NCBI GenBank assembly: GCA_023230125.1
Contig: JALNXZ010000001.1
Location: forward strand, 1-27,052
DNA: 27,052 bases
Direction: 5' to 3'
Source: Bacteroidales bacterium
GTDB taxonomy: Bacteria; Bacteroidota; Bacteroidia; Bacteroidales; UBA1402
Below the pieces are notes generated by a model. It searched no databases. It saw only the letters and a program-made list of their open reading frames with translations, and was not told where the DNA came from. Positions within the stretch are counted from its first letter, which is position 1. Every line of letters begins with the position of its first letter. Made by a program: the position numbers and the translations under genes. Below, piece after piece: positions 7,191 through 14,996 of this stretch.

Positions 7191-7832
7191 ATGCGCATGG
7201 TAGCACCTTCCTTATTATCCGCAAATTTTTTGGATCTTCGGGTGGATATTGAAATGATTAATAATAGTCAGGCTGATTGGTTACATCTAGATGTAATGGA
7301 CGGCGTTTTCGTACCGAATATTTCTTTTGGATTTCCTATTATGAAGCAAGTGTCGAAAATTTGCATAAAGCCATTGGATGTCCATCTGATGATTGTGGAA
7401 CCTCAGAAATTTGTGAAACAGGTACGAGACCTGAATGCTTATATGATGAATGTTCATTATGAAGCTTGTACGCACTTGAACCGTACCATTCAGGAAATTC
7501 ACAAGAATGAGATGAAAGCTGGTGTTACCCTGAATCCACATACACCGGTCGCTCTTTTGGAAGACATTGTTACAGATCTGGATTTGGTCTTATTGATGTC
7601 TGTTAATCCTGGATTTGCCGGACAGTCCTTTATTAAAAATACCTACAAAAAAATAAGGGATCTGAAGGAATTGATTCTCCGTAGGAACAGCAAGGCACTG
7701 ATACAGATTGATGGTGGTGTCTCCGATCAAAATGCTGCTGCTCTCTATGATGCCGGTGCTGATGTCCTGGTTGCCGGAAGCTATGTCTTCAACTCTCCTG
7801 ATCCAAAAAATGCAATCATTAGAATTAAATGA
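7191..7832 (+). CDS. rpe: Ribulose-phosphate 3-epimerase
   Basis: Interconverts ribulose-5-phosphate and xylulose-5-phosphate in the non-oxidative pentose phosphate pathway. The 213-residue TIM barrel has the full motif set: APSLLSANF (5-13), LHLDVMDGVFVPNISFG (31-47), DVHLMI (63-68), LLMSVNPGFAGQSF (134-147) and IQIDGGVSDQNA (171-182). The metal ligands H32, D34, H65 and D174 are present, with D34 and D174 as the acid/base pair. The first ATG (7191) is used; a second Met two codons on is equally possible. It follows a terminator and has its own promoter, so it is probably transcribed alone. Confidence 0.97.
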   Translation: MRMVAPSLLSANFLDLRVDIEMINNSQADWLHLDVMDGVFVPNISFGFPIMKQVSKICIKPLDVHLMIVEPQKFVKQVRDLNAYMMNVHYEACTHLNRTIQEIHKNEMKAGVTLNPHTPVALLEDIVTDLDLVLLMSVNPGFAGQSFIKNTYKKIRDLKELILRRNSKALIQIDGGVSDQNAAALYDAGADVLVAGSYVFNSPDPKNAIIRIK

Positions 7833-7842
7833 TTAATTAATC

Positions 7843-7889
7843 TAATATTTACAAAATATTAATCATATATTTGCGGTAAAAATTGCCGC
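7843..7889 (+). promoter_or_regulatory. comEC promoter region with two palindromes
   Basis: TATATTTG (7866-7873) is an exact -7 match 17 bases ahead of the ATG at 7890. It is framed by an AT-only inverted repeat (7843-7850 with 7854-7861) and by GCGGTAA/TTGCCGC (7873-7879 with 7883-7889), which ends at the start codon. The first may also serve as a weak rpe terminator; either could be a regulator site. Confidence 0.5.
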
Positions 7890-9482
7890 ATGTTGCTTCG
7901 TTTTGTTCATGTCGTTCCTACATTCAGGTTACTGATACCTTATCTGTTGGGTGCTGTCTTTATCTCAAATCACCTTACATTGGCCTTGAGCCTGCTGCTT
8001 TTTGGCGCATGGGGCCTAATTTTTTTTGCATATATAGAGGATCGGATGACAACCTCCTGGACCGGACGCTGGATGCCTGGTATAAGTATTATTTGTCTAT
8101 GGCTGAGTCTTGGTGCTTTCTCTGCGAGATATGAACGTCAAAAGTCCATCTTTCCATCTGAAGAAAACCAGAATGTTTTTGCGCTGGTGAAAATAAAAAC
8201 CATACCGGTTGAGAAGTCGAAATCCAAACAAGTGCAGGTCTCAGTCATAAGTTCAGCTGACAAAAAATGGAGGGAAAAACATTTGCAGCTTTATTTCACC
8301 AAAGATGAAAAATCCAAATCTCTGGAGGTGGGAGATCGTTTGTTCGTCTGTATGAAGCCACAAAGGCTAAAATCTCCGCAAGATCCGAAAGTTTTTGATT
8401 ATGCTGCCTGGTTGCAGAATAAGGGGATTTGCGCGACCGCTTATATCCCTTCAAATGCCTGGAAGATTCATACCAAAGCGTCATCTTTCAACTTGAGGAC
8501 TTCAGCGGAACGTATGCGAGCTGTGCTTCTGTCACGTTTTAATCATGCCGGAATTTCCGGGGATGAATTCTCACTGGTTTCGGCATTGACTTTAGGCAGT
8601 GTCCATCTTTTAAACTCAGAGACCAAACAACAATTCTCCGTATCAGGGGTTTCACACATTTTATCAGTCAGCGGTCTTCATGTGGCAGTTGTTTATGCGA
8701 TACTGAAATTTTTACTTTCCTTTTGCAACCGATTTGAGAGAATCAGGATTTTTAAGCAAATATTGATGATGTTACTATTGTGGTGTTATGCCTTTATGAC
8801 CGGATTGTCTTCTTCGGTGGTGCGATCGGCACTGATGTTTTCTTTGCTGGCATTTGGAGGATGTCTGCACCGAAAGACACAAACCATCAATACGGTATTG
8901 TTTTCAGCATTTGTATTGTTGCTTTGGAAACCATTTTTGATTTTTGACTTGGGCTTTGAACTGAGCTATTGTGCTGTGATTTCGATTGTTGCCGCGCATG
9001 CACGTCTCACAGGATTGTGGCAGCCATCTTCAAAAATGACAGACTATCTTTGGAAAATGACTTGTCTTTCAGCTGTTGCTCAACTTGGAACAGCACCATT
9101 GACCATTTATTATTTTCATCAGTTCCCCAATTATTTCTTGCTTAACAATCTGGTGGCTGTCCCTGCATCCGGTTTGATCATTTATCTGGCATTTGCTTTC
9201 CTGCTTCTGAGTGATATCCCTTATTTGGGACCTTTTCTGACTTGGTGCCTGAATGGTAGTCTGCACTGGTTCCAATGGTTTGTTAAAACCGCAAGTGAAC
9301 TGCCTTATGCCTTGACACAAGACTTCGAAATCCAAAAAATAGAAGTGCTTATGCTATATGCCTTGATGGGCGCATTTTTTGTCTGGCTTCTACTAAGAAA
9401 GCGGAAGTGGATTTTTGCAGTTCTTTTTTGTATCTTGTTTTTGCAGTTCATTTCTATCAGTCATTATTTTATGGTTCAATAA
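7890..9482 (+). CDS. ComEC/Rec2-family membrane protein (no hydrolase domain)
   Basis: ComEC forms the inner-membrane channel for single-stranded DNA during natural transformation. The 530 residues show N-terminal membrane helices (about 13-78), a DUF4131/OB-like soluble segment (about 95-195, ending in FDYAAWLQNKGICATAYI), then the Competence domain (about 228-505). That domain contains the hallmark SHILSVSGLHVAVVY (255-269), SSVVRSALMFSLLAFGG (308-324) and FDLGFELSYCAVISIVAA (352-369). The protein stops after a last hydrophobic helix at about 507-525, with no metallo-beta-lactamase-like domain such as many longer ComECs carry. The nrnA promoter follows within about ten bases, and the next gene is a DHH phosphoesterase, so the domain was not split off by a frameshift. 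No other competence genes are in view, and function in DNA uptake is inferred from family only. Confidence 0.88.
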   Translation: MLLRFVHVVPTFRLLIPYLLGAVFISNHLTLALSLLLFGAWGLIFFAYIEDRMTTSWTGRWMPGISIICLWLSLGAFSARYERQKSIFPSEENQNVFALVKIKTIPVEKSKSKQVQVSVISSADKKWREKHLQLYFTKDEKSKSLEVGDRLFVCMKPQRLKSPQDPKVFDYAAWLQNKGICATAYIPSNAWKIHTKASSFNLRTSAERMRAVLLSRFNHAGISGDEFSLVSALTLGSVHLLNSETKQQFSVSGVSHILSVSGLHVAVVYAILKFLLSFCNRFERIRIFKQILMMLLLWCYAFMTGLSSSVVRSALMFSLLAFGGCLHRKTQTINTVLFSAFVLLLWKPFLIFDLGFELSYCAVISIVAAHARLTGLWQPSSKMTDYLWKMTCLSAVAQLGTAPLTIYYFHQFPNYFLLNNLVAVPASGLIIYLAFAFLLLSDIPYLGPFLTWCLNGSLHWFQWFVKTASELPYALTQDFEIQKIEVLMLYALMGAFFVWLLLRKRKWIFAVLFCILFLQFISISHYFMVQ

Positions 9483-9492
9483 AGTGAATGCC

Positions 9493-9523
9493 TTTGTGTA
9501 ATCTTTGCAAATTCGTACATTTG
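9493..9523 (+). promoter_or_regulatory. Promoter of the NrnA-like gene
   Basis: TTTG (9493-9496), 19 bases, TACATTTG (9516-9523): an exact match to both Bacteroidota boxes at the standard spacing. The start site would be near 9530, six bases ahead of the ATG at 9536. This is the cleanest promoter in the window. Confidence 0.75.
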
Positions 9524-9535
9524 CAAAAAAAATCA

Positions 9536-10552
9536 ATGATTACCAAAATTATTGCGGAAGATTTGATTCTGCGTGCCAAAAATTTGCTCCATCATTCTGA
9601 CGATGTGGTTATAGTATCTCATCAAGGACCTGATGGCGATGCACTTGGCTCAAGCCTCGCAATGGCAGATTTTCTGACCCAACAGGGGAAAAATGTTCAA
9701 GTGATGTATCCTGATTCTTTCCCTGGTTTTTTGGACTGGATGCCTGGTGCAAACAACGCTTTGGTGTATGAAAAAGACCCGGAAGCTTGCGAGTCTTTCC
9801 TTTGTAAAGCCGACATAATCGTATGCTTGGATTTTAATCAGCTGAAACGTATAGGTTCATTGGGTAAAAAAATTGAACAATCAAAGGCTAAGAAACTGGT
9901 ATTCGACCATCATCCTGGTCCCGATCAGTTTGCCGATGTACAGATTTCATATCCTCAGTTTGCCTCGACGAGTGAAATCGTGTTCCGTTATATTTGTCGT
10001 TCCGGTTGTTTTGACGAAATGACTTTGGCATGTGCCGAGTGTGTTTATACCGGTATGATGACAGATACTGGTGCCTTTACCTATAATTCCAACAATGAGG
10101 AAATGTACTTCATCATTTCTCAGCTTATCCGAAAAGGAATTGACAAGGATGATATATACAACAAAGTCTTCAATAACTATTCTGCAGACCGGATGAGTCT
10201 GATGGGGTTTGTTCTGAATCACGGAATGAAAGTCATGCCTGAATATCACACCGCTGTTATGTCACTGTCTCTGCAAGATTTGAAGGATTATAATTATCAA
10301 GTAGGAGATACGGAGGGTTTTGTCAATTTGCCGCTCAGCATTGACGGTATTTTCTTTTCCGTTTTTTTCAGAGAAGATACGAAGAAAATCAAAATTTCTT
10401 TTCGTTCACGTGGCACATTCCCGACCAATAGGATAGCTTCAGATCTTTTTGGAGGAGGTGGTCATCTGAATGCATCAGGCGGAGAATTTTATGGGTCAAT
10501 GGAAGATGCTTTGCGGTTATTGGAGGATTCGTTGCCAAAATACATTTTTTAA
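9536..10552 (+). CDS. DHH/DHHA1 phosphoesterase, NrnA-like (oligoribonuclease / pAp phosphatase)
   Basis: Members of this family degrade RNA dinucleotides and short oligonucleotides, and many also hydrolyse pAp or cyclic-dinucleotide products. The 338-residue protein has the DHH-domain metal motifs SHQGPDGDALGSS (28-40), CLDF with D99, VFDHHPG (122-128) and MMTDTGAFTY (174-183). The DHHA1 substrate-binding motif is GGGGHLNASGG at 306-316. Length and layout are standard. I start at 9536 (MITKIIAEDL) and not at 9488, since a perfect promoter lies between the two. Whether it prefers nanoRNA, pAp or a c-di-AMP product (a GdpP- or Pde2-like role) cannot be told from the sequence. Confidence 0.9.
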   Translation: MITKIIAEDLILRAKNLLHHSDDVVIVSHQGPDGDALGSSLAMADFLTQQGKNVQVMYPDSFPGFLDWMPGANNALVYEKDPEACESFLCKADIIVCLDFNQLKRIGSLGKKIEQSKAKKLVFDHHPGPDQFADVQISYPQFASTSEIVFRYICRSGCFDEMTLACAECVYTGMMTDTGAFTYNSNNEEMYFIISQLIRKGIDKDDIYNKVFNNYSADRMSLMGFVLNHGMKVMPEYHTAVMSLSLQDLKDYNYQVGDTEGFVNLPLSIDGIFFSVFFREDTKKIKISFRSRGTFPTNRIASDLFGGGGHLNASGGEFYGSMEDALRLLEDSLPKYIF

Positions 10553-10581
10553 ATGCGTTTACCCACAAATTATGTTAACTG

Positions 10582-10613
10582 TTCGACTGAAATGATGGAA
10601 TTAATTATCTTTG
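10582..10613 (+). promoter_or_regulatory. Promoter of the DUF4827 lipoprotein gene
   Basis: TTCG (10582-10585), 20 bases, TATCTTTG (10606-10613), the latter an exact -7 match. The leader would be about 35 bases. With only 38 bases and no hairpin between the next two genes, it probably drives glmM as well. Confidence 0.6.
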
Positions 10614-10654
10614 TAGAGTGAAAATGAAACTATCTGAAAAAGATTAATTTTTAT

Positions 10655-11200
10655 ATGAAACAACGATTCTATATTTTTGCTCTGTTTGCGATTCTATCCG
10701 GTACGCTCTATTCTTGTAGTGATACAGAAACTTATGCAGAACAATTGGCTGCAGAAAAAGCCAGTATCAGTGCTTTTATGAAATCACGCGGTTATACGGT
10801 TACATCAACTATTCCTAAAGATGTTCCCTGGTCTGACGGCATTTTTTATAAAACGGAAAGTGGGTTATATATTCATGTCATTGATACCGGCACGTATTTC
10901 ATTGATACCATTCCAAAAAATAGACCTATCTGTGTCAGATATCTTGAAATTAATATGGACGAAGACACCACATATTCCAACATGTATTCTTCGATTCCCC
11001 CGATGGATATCAATTACAACAATGTTTGTTCTTCTACGACTTACGGAGATTGTTTGGCTTGGCATGAAGCTTTAGATTATGTAGGAAACAACGGTCATGT
11101 TTTCATCATCGCTCCGGCTAATATAGGAATGTCTTATTATACCAATACTTCTGCTTTGACCGCCTGTTTCTATGAGTTGAGGTTTAAGTTTAGGGAATAA
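10655..11200 (+). CDS. DUF4827-type lipoprotein, FKBP-like
   Basis: A 181-residue exported lipoprotein. The signal peptide runs from MKQRFYIFALFAILSGTLYS to a lipobox LYSC, with lipidated C21. The first mature residues, CSDTE, are acidic, loosely like surface-export signals of Bacteroidota lipoproteins. A helical, charged stretch (about 25-50) is followed by a region resembling a decayed FKBP-type prolyl isomerase: GLYIHVIDTG at about 71-80, then PICVRYLEI and a C-terminal FIIAPANIGMSYY. The usual FKBP catalytic aromatic set is not recognisable, so I doubt isomerase activity. I assign DUF4827 from memory of the family and from its place before glmM, an arrangement I recall from other Bacteroidales. 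The function is unknown; an envelope role is likely. Confidence 0.75.
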   Translation: MKQRFYIFALFAILSGTLYSCSDTETYAEQLAAEKASISAFMKSRGYTVTSTIPKDVPWSDGIFYKTESGLYIHVIDTGTYFIDTIPKNRPICVRYLEINMDEDTTYSNMYSSIPPMDINYNNVCSSTTYGDCLAWHEALDYVGNNGHVFIIAPANIGMSYYTNTSALTACFYELRFKFRE

Positions 11201-11238
11201 ATCTACCATGTTTTGTCGTTCTTCAAATTAATTTAAAA

Positions 11239-12624
11239 ATGAGTCTAATTAAGTCCATTTCCGGAATCCGTGGCACCATTGGCGGAAAAGCAGGAGAGGG
11301 TTTGAACCCTCTTGATATTGTAAAGTTTACAGCCTCCTATTCACACTGGGTACGCTTGAATTCGACCAAGAAATCCAATAAAGTGGTGGTTGGAAGAGAT
11401 GCCCGTATTTCAGGGGACATGGTTTTTCAGATTGTTTCTGGAACCTTGATGGGGATGGGTTTTGATGTAATCAATATCGGACTGGCATCCACTCCAACAA
11501 CAGAATTGGCAGTAACCATGTCAGGCGCAGACGGTGGACTTATTTTGACAGCCAGTCACAACCCCAAACATTGGAATGCCTTGAAGTTGCTCAATGAAAA
11601 CGGAGAGTTTCTCAGTGCAGCAGAAGGTAATTTTGTATTGAAAACAGCTGAAGTTGACGATTTCACTTTTTCTCCGGTAGATGAACTTGGTCATTTATAT
11701 GAAGATTTTTCTTTTGGTCAAAAACATATTGATGCAGTACTGGCTTTGAAACTCGTTGATGTTGAAGCAATCAGAAAAGCAAATTTTAAGGTTGTCATTG
11801 ATACGGTCAACTCGGTAGGCGGAATCATTCTTCCTCCATTGTTGAAGGCTTTGGGCGTTGAAAATGTGATAGGGTTGAACAGTACGCCGAACGGACAGTT
11901 TGCACACAATCCGGAGCCCGTACCTCAAAATTTGACTGAAATAGCTTCCCGTATGAAAACGGAAAAAGCAGATGTAGGTTTTGTGGTTGATCCTGACGTG
12001 GATCGTTTGGCCATTATTTGTGAGGACGGTGAAATGTTTGGTGAAGAATATACTTTGGTTTCCGTCGCTGACTATGTTTTATCTCATACACCTGGCAACA
12101 CGGTATCCAATCTCAGTTCAACAAGAGCTTTGCGGGATGTGACCAGGGCACATGGCGGAAATTATTCGCCGGCTGCTGTTGGTGAAGTCAATGTTGTGAC
12201 AAAGATGAAGGATACCAATGCCATCATCGGTGGAGAAGGAAATGGCGGGGTCATTTATCCGGAAAGTCACAATGGACGCGATGCCTTGGTTGGTATTGCG
12301 CTTTTCTTGTCTCATCTGGCACACAGCAAGAAATCCGTCTCTGAACTGAAGGCTACTTATCCTACATATTATATCGACAAACAGAAAATTGAACTTACTC
12401 CGCAAATTGATGTGGATGCCATTCTTGCTGCTGTTAAGTTGCGCTATGCCAAGGAAGAAGTAAATGACATAGATGGTGTTAAGATTGATTTTCCTGAAAA
12501 ATGGGTGCACCTGCGTAAATCTAACACAGAGCCGATTATCCGTATATATTCCGAAGCTGAGACCAAGGAAGAGGCTGAGAAACTTTCTTCAAAAATTAAA
12601 GAAGTGATTACTTCATTGGTATAA
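11239..12624 (+). CDS. glmM: Phosphoglucosamine mutase (alpha-D-phosphohexomutase)
   Basis: Converts glucosamine-6-phosphate to glucosamine-1-phosphate for UDP-GlcNAc, feeding both peptidoglycan and lipid A. The 461-residue protein has the four phosphohexomutase loops in order: catalytic serine loop TASHNP (104-109, S106), metal loop DPDVDR (251-256), sugar loop GEGNGG (332-337) and phosphate loop RKSNTEP (426-432). GEGN favours GlmM over glucose or mannose mutases. The last loop reads SNTEP instead of the SGTEP usual in proteobacterial GlmM, as in archaeal-type homologues; a broader hexomutase specificity is therefore possible. It follows the lipoprotein gene by 38 bases and ends at a strong terminator. 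Confidence 0.9.
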   Translation: MSLIKSISGIRGTIGGKAGEGLNPLDIVKFTASYSHWVRLNSTKKSNKVVVGRDARISGDMVFQIVSGTLMGMGFDVINIGLASTPTTELAVTMSGADGGLILTASHNPKHWNALKLLNENGEFLSAAEGNFVLKTAEVDDFTFSPVDELGHLYEDFSFGQKHIDAVLALKLVDVEAIRKANFKVVIDTVNSVGGIILPPLLKALGVENVIGLNSTPNGQFAHNPEPVPQNLTEIASRMKTEKADVGFVVDPDVDRLAIICEDGEMFGEEYTLVSVADYVLSHTPGNTVSNLSSTRALRDVTRAHGGNYSPAAVGEVNVVTKMKDTNAIIGGEGNGGVIYPESHNGRDALVGIALFLSHLAHSKKSVSELKATYPTYYIDKQKIELTPQIDVDAILAAVKLRYAKEEVNDIDGVKIDFPEKWVHLRKSNTEPIIRIYSEAETKEEAEKLSSKIKEVITSLV

Positions 12625-12640
12625 GATTATCAAGAAATAT

Positions 12641-12673
12641 AAATGGCGTTGATTGAGAAATCAGCGCCATTTT
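12641..12673 (+). terminator. Terminator after glmM
   Basis: A 14-bp stem (12641-12654 with 12659-12672, one T-G pair) closes a GAGA tetraloop. T residues at 12670-12673 end the stem, and complementary A residues at its left foot also suit minus-strand transcription, so it may work in both directions. Confidence 0.8.
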
Positions 12674-12686
12674 CATTAAAGCCTTT

Positions 12687-12730
12687 TTAATTGAACAGGC
12701 TGTCCATTTTGAGAGAGCCTGTTCAATTAA
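12687..12730. terminator. Second hairpin between glmM and mutB
   Basis: A perfect 15-bp inverted repeat (12687-12701 with 12716-12730) with a 14-base loop lies 20 bases before the mutB stop on the minus strand. The plus-strand right flank is T-rich; the minus-strand exit is A-rich. It probably insulates the converging genes. Confidence 0.65.
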
Positions 12731-12750
12731 TTTATTTAAAGAAATTTATT

Positions 12751-14898
12751 TTATTCTTCCAATAAAATCTCCATAATGGTACATGCTGCTTTGGCGACGG
12801 AAGTGCCGGGACCAAAGATACCGGCAACACCTGCTTGATACAGAAAGTCGTAGTCCTGAGCCGGAATGACACCACCGGCAATGACAACGATGTCTTCACG
12901 ACCCAGTTTTTTCAATTCTTCCATCACTTGCGGAATCAAGGTTTTGTGACCTGCAGCCAATGACGATACGCCAAGAACGTTGACGTCGTTTTCAACGGCT
13001 TGTTTGGCGGATTCGGCAGGGGTTTGGAACAAGGGCCCCATATCCACGTCGAAACCGCAGTCTGCATAACCTGTTGCTACCACTTTGGCACCACGGTCGT
13101 GACCGTCCTGGCCCATTTTTGCAATCATGATACGAGGTTGACGGCCTTCTTTTTTGGCAAACTTTTCAACCAGCGAGCAGGCTTTCTGAAAGTCTGCATC
13201 GTTCTTTGTTTCTGATGAATACACGCCTGATATGGTTCTAATGGTTGCTTTATATCGTCCGACAATCTTTTCGCAGGCATCGGATATTTCACCGAGACTG
13301 GCACGAACATGGGCGGCTTCAACCGCCAGTTCAAGCAAGTTGCCTTGTTTGGTCTCCACACATTTGGTGATGGCTGCCAAAGCTTTTTGTACGTCGGCTT
13401 CGTTGCGGTTTGCTCTGAGCTCTTTCAAGCGCTCTACTTGTTGAACGCGAACAGCTGTATTGTCGATTTCGAGGATGTCGATGGGGGCTTCCTTTTCCAG
13501 ACGGTAGCGGTTTACACCGACGATGGTCTGGTTACCCGAATCAATGCGAGCCTGTGTACGAGCTGCAGCCTCTTCTATACGCATCTTTGGAATACCGGTT
13601 TCGATGGCTTTGGCCATACCGCCCAACTTTTCGATTTCTTCAATCAGGGCCCAAGCTTTTTCTGCCAGTTCTTTGGTCAGTGATTCAACATAGTAGGAAC
13701 CGGCCCAAGGGTCAACTTCGCGACAGATGTTGGTTTCTTCTTGAATATAAATCTGGGTATTGCGTGCGATACGTGCCGAAAAATCGGTAGGCAAGGCGAT
13801 GGCTTCGTCCAGTGCATTGGTGTGCAATGATTGGGTATGACCCAATGCTGCAGCCATGGCTTCGATGCAGGTACGGCCAATGTTGTTGTAAGGATCCTGT
13901 TCGGTCAGAGACCAACCTGAAGTTTGGCAGTGTGTACGCAATGCCAGAGATTTTGGGTTTTTGGGATTGAAAGTCTTGACAATTTTGGCCCACAGCATAC
14001 GTGCCGCACGCATTTTGGCGATTTCCATATAGTGGTTGGTGCCGATGGCCCAAAAGAAGGAAAGACGGGGAGCAAAAGCATCGATATCCATGCCTGCATT
14101 TACACCTGCACGAAGGTATTCAAAGCCGTCAGCCAGGGTATAAGCCAACTCAATGTCAGCAGTTGCACCGGCTTCCTGCATGTGGTAGCCTGAAATGGAG
14201 ATGGAATTGAACTTAGGCATCTTTTTGGCCGTATATTCAAAGATATCGGCGATGATTTTCATAGAAAAATCCGGCGGGTATATATAAGTGTTACGCACCA
14301 TAAATTCTTTCAGAATGTCATTTTGGATGGTTCCGGCCATTTCTTCGAGTTTGGCACCTTGTTCCAGTCCTGCGTTGATGTAAAAGGCAAGGATGGGAAG
14401 AACCGCACCATTCATGGTCATGGAAACGGACATCTTGTTCAATGGAATTCCGTCGAACAAGACTTTCATGTCTTCAACTGAGCAGATGGATACACCTGCT
14501 TTGCCGACGTCACCAACAACGCGTTCATGATCTGCATCATAACCACGATGAGTTGGCAGGTCAAAAGCCACTGAAAGTCCTTTTTGTCCGGATGCCAGGT
14601 TGCGACGGTAGAAAGCATTGGATTCCTCAGCGGTGGAAAATCCGGCATATTGACGGACTGTCCATGGGCGCATGGCATACATGACACTGTACGGCCCACG
14701 TAAATAAGGTGCAATACCGGCAGCGTAATTCAGCTGTTCCATCCCTTCTAGGTCGGCTTTGGTATAAACTGGTTTCACGTCAATCAGTTCAGGCGTTTTC
14801 CAGTCTTTTTCAATGCCGTTTGCTTTTCCCCAGGTTTTGGGGTCTGTAGCAGCAATGCCGGCGTTTTTGATATCTATATTTTTGAAATCTGGTTTCAT
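12751..14898 (-). CDS. mutB: Methylmalonyl-CoA mutase, large catalytic subunit
   Basis: Interconverts succinyl-CoA and (R)-methylmalonyl-CoA using adenosylcobalamin, a step in succinate-to-propionate fermentation. The 715 residues have an N-terminal TIM barrel (about 40-400), with the substrate stretch MRPWTVRQYAGFSTAEESN (76-94; Y84 matches Propionibacterium Y89) and GYHMQEAGAT (237-246; H239 matches H244). The C-terminal B12-binding domain (about 585-715) has GQDGHDRGAKVV (596-607), the DxHxxG base-off motif in which H600 is the lower cobalt ligand, plus SSLAAGH and IAGGVIP. It is 98 bases downstream of mutA with no promoter between, so the two are presumably one transcript. No meaB-type GTPase or epimerase gene is in view. 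It is complete and unremarkable. Confidence 0.97.
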   Translation of the reverse strand: MKPDFKNIDIKNAGIAATDPKTWGKANGIEKDWKTPELIDVKPVYTKADLEGMEQLNYAAGIAPYLRGPYSVMYAMRPWTVRQYAGFSTAEESNAFYRRNLASGQKGLSVAFDLPTHRGYDADHERVVGDVGKAGVSICSVEDMKVLFDGIPLNKMSVSMTMNGAVLPILAFYINAGLEQGAKLEEMAGTIQNDILKEFMVRNTYIYPPDFSMKIIADIFEYTAKKMPKFNSISISGYHMQEAGATADIELAYTLADGFEYLRAGVNAGMDIDAFAPRLSFFWAIGTNHYMEIAKMRAARMLWAKIVKTFNPKNPKSLALRTHCQTSGWSLTEQDPYNNIGRTCIEAMAAALGHTQSLHTNALDEAIALPTDFSARIARNTQIYIQEETNICREVDPWAGSYYVESLTKELAEKAWALIEEIEKLGGMAKAIETGIPKMRIEEAAARTQARIDSGNQTIVGVNRYRLEKEAPIDILEIDNTAVRVQQVERLKELRANRNEADVQKALAAITKCVETKQGNLLELAVEAAHVRASLGEISDACEKIVGRYKATIRTISGVYSSETKNDADFQKACSLVEKFAKKEGRQPRIMIAKMGQDGHDRGAKVVATGYADCGFDVDMGPLFQTPAESAKQAVENDVNVLGVSSLAAGHKTLIPQVMEELKKLGREDIVVIAGGVIPAQDYDFLYQAGVAGIFGPGTSVAKAACTIMEILLEE

Positions 14899-14930
14899 GT
14901 GTATCTATTTTTTATAAGAGGTCATATAAA

Positions 14931-14940
14931 ACATGCATGT
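14931..14940. other. 10-base palindrome between mutA and mutB
   Basis: ACATGCATGT is a perfect palindrome within the 98-base mutA-mutB gap, 33 bases upstream of the mutB ATG. It may be chance; no promoter boxes accompany it. Confidence 0.25.
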
Positions 14941-14996
14941 CATTTTCATCCTCTTTTTCGGATTGTTTTGTGTATACTCGTTTCGTGACTTTTATC

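Noticed and set aside
7890..9535. Frameshift that removed the C-terminal domain of ComEC
   Set aside because: The sequence after the stop contains the nrnA promoter and then a DHH enzyme; no metallo-beta-lactamase motif (HxHxDH) is seen in any frame there.
13309..13683. 124-residue plus-strand open frame antisense to mutB
   Set aside because: Phe- and Cys-rich composition typical of a complement of Lys/Glu-rich coding sequence; mutB is intact across it.
14899..14996. 14-codon ORF in the mutA-mutB gap
   Set aside because: Too short and Met-rich by chance; no start-site context or family resemblance.
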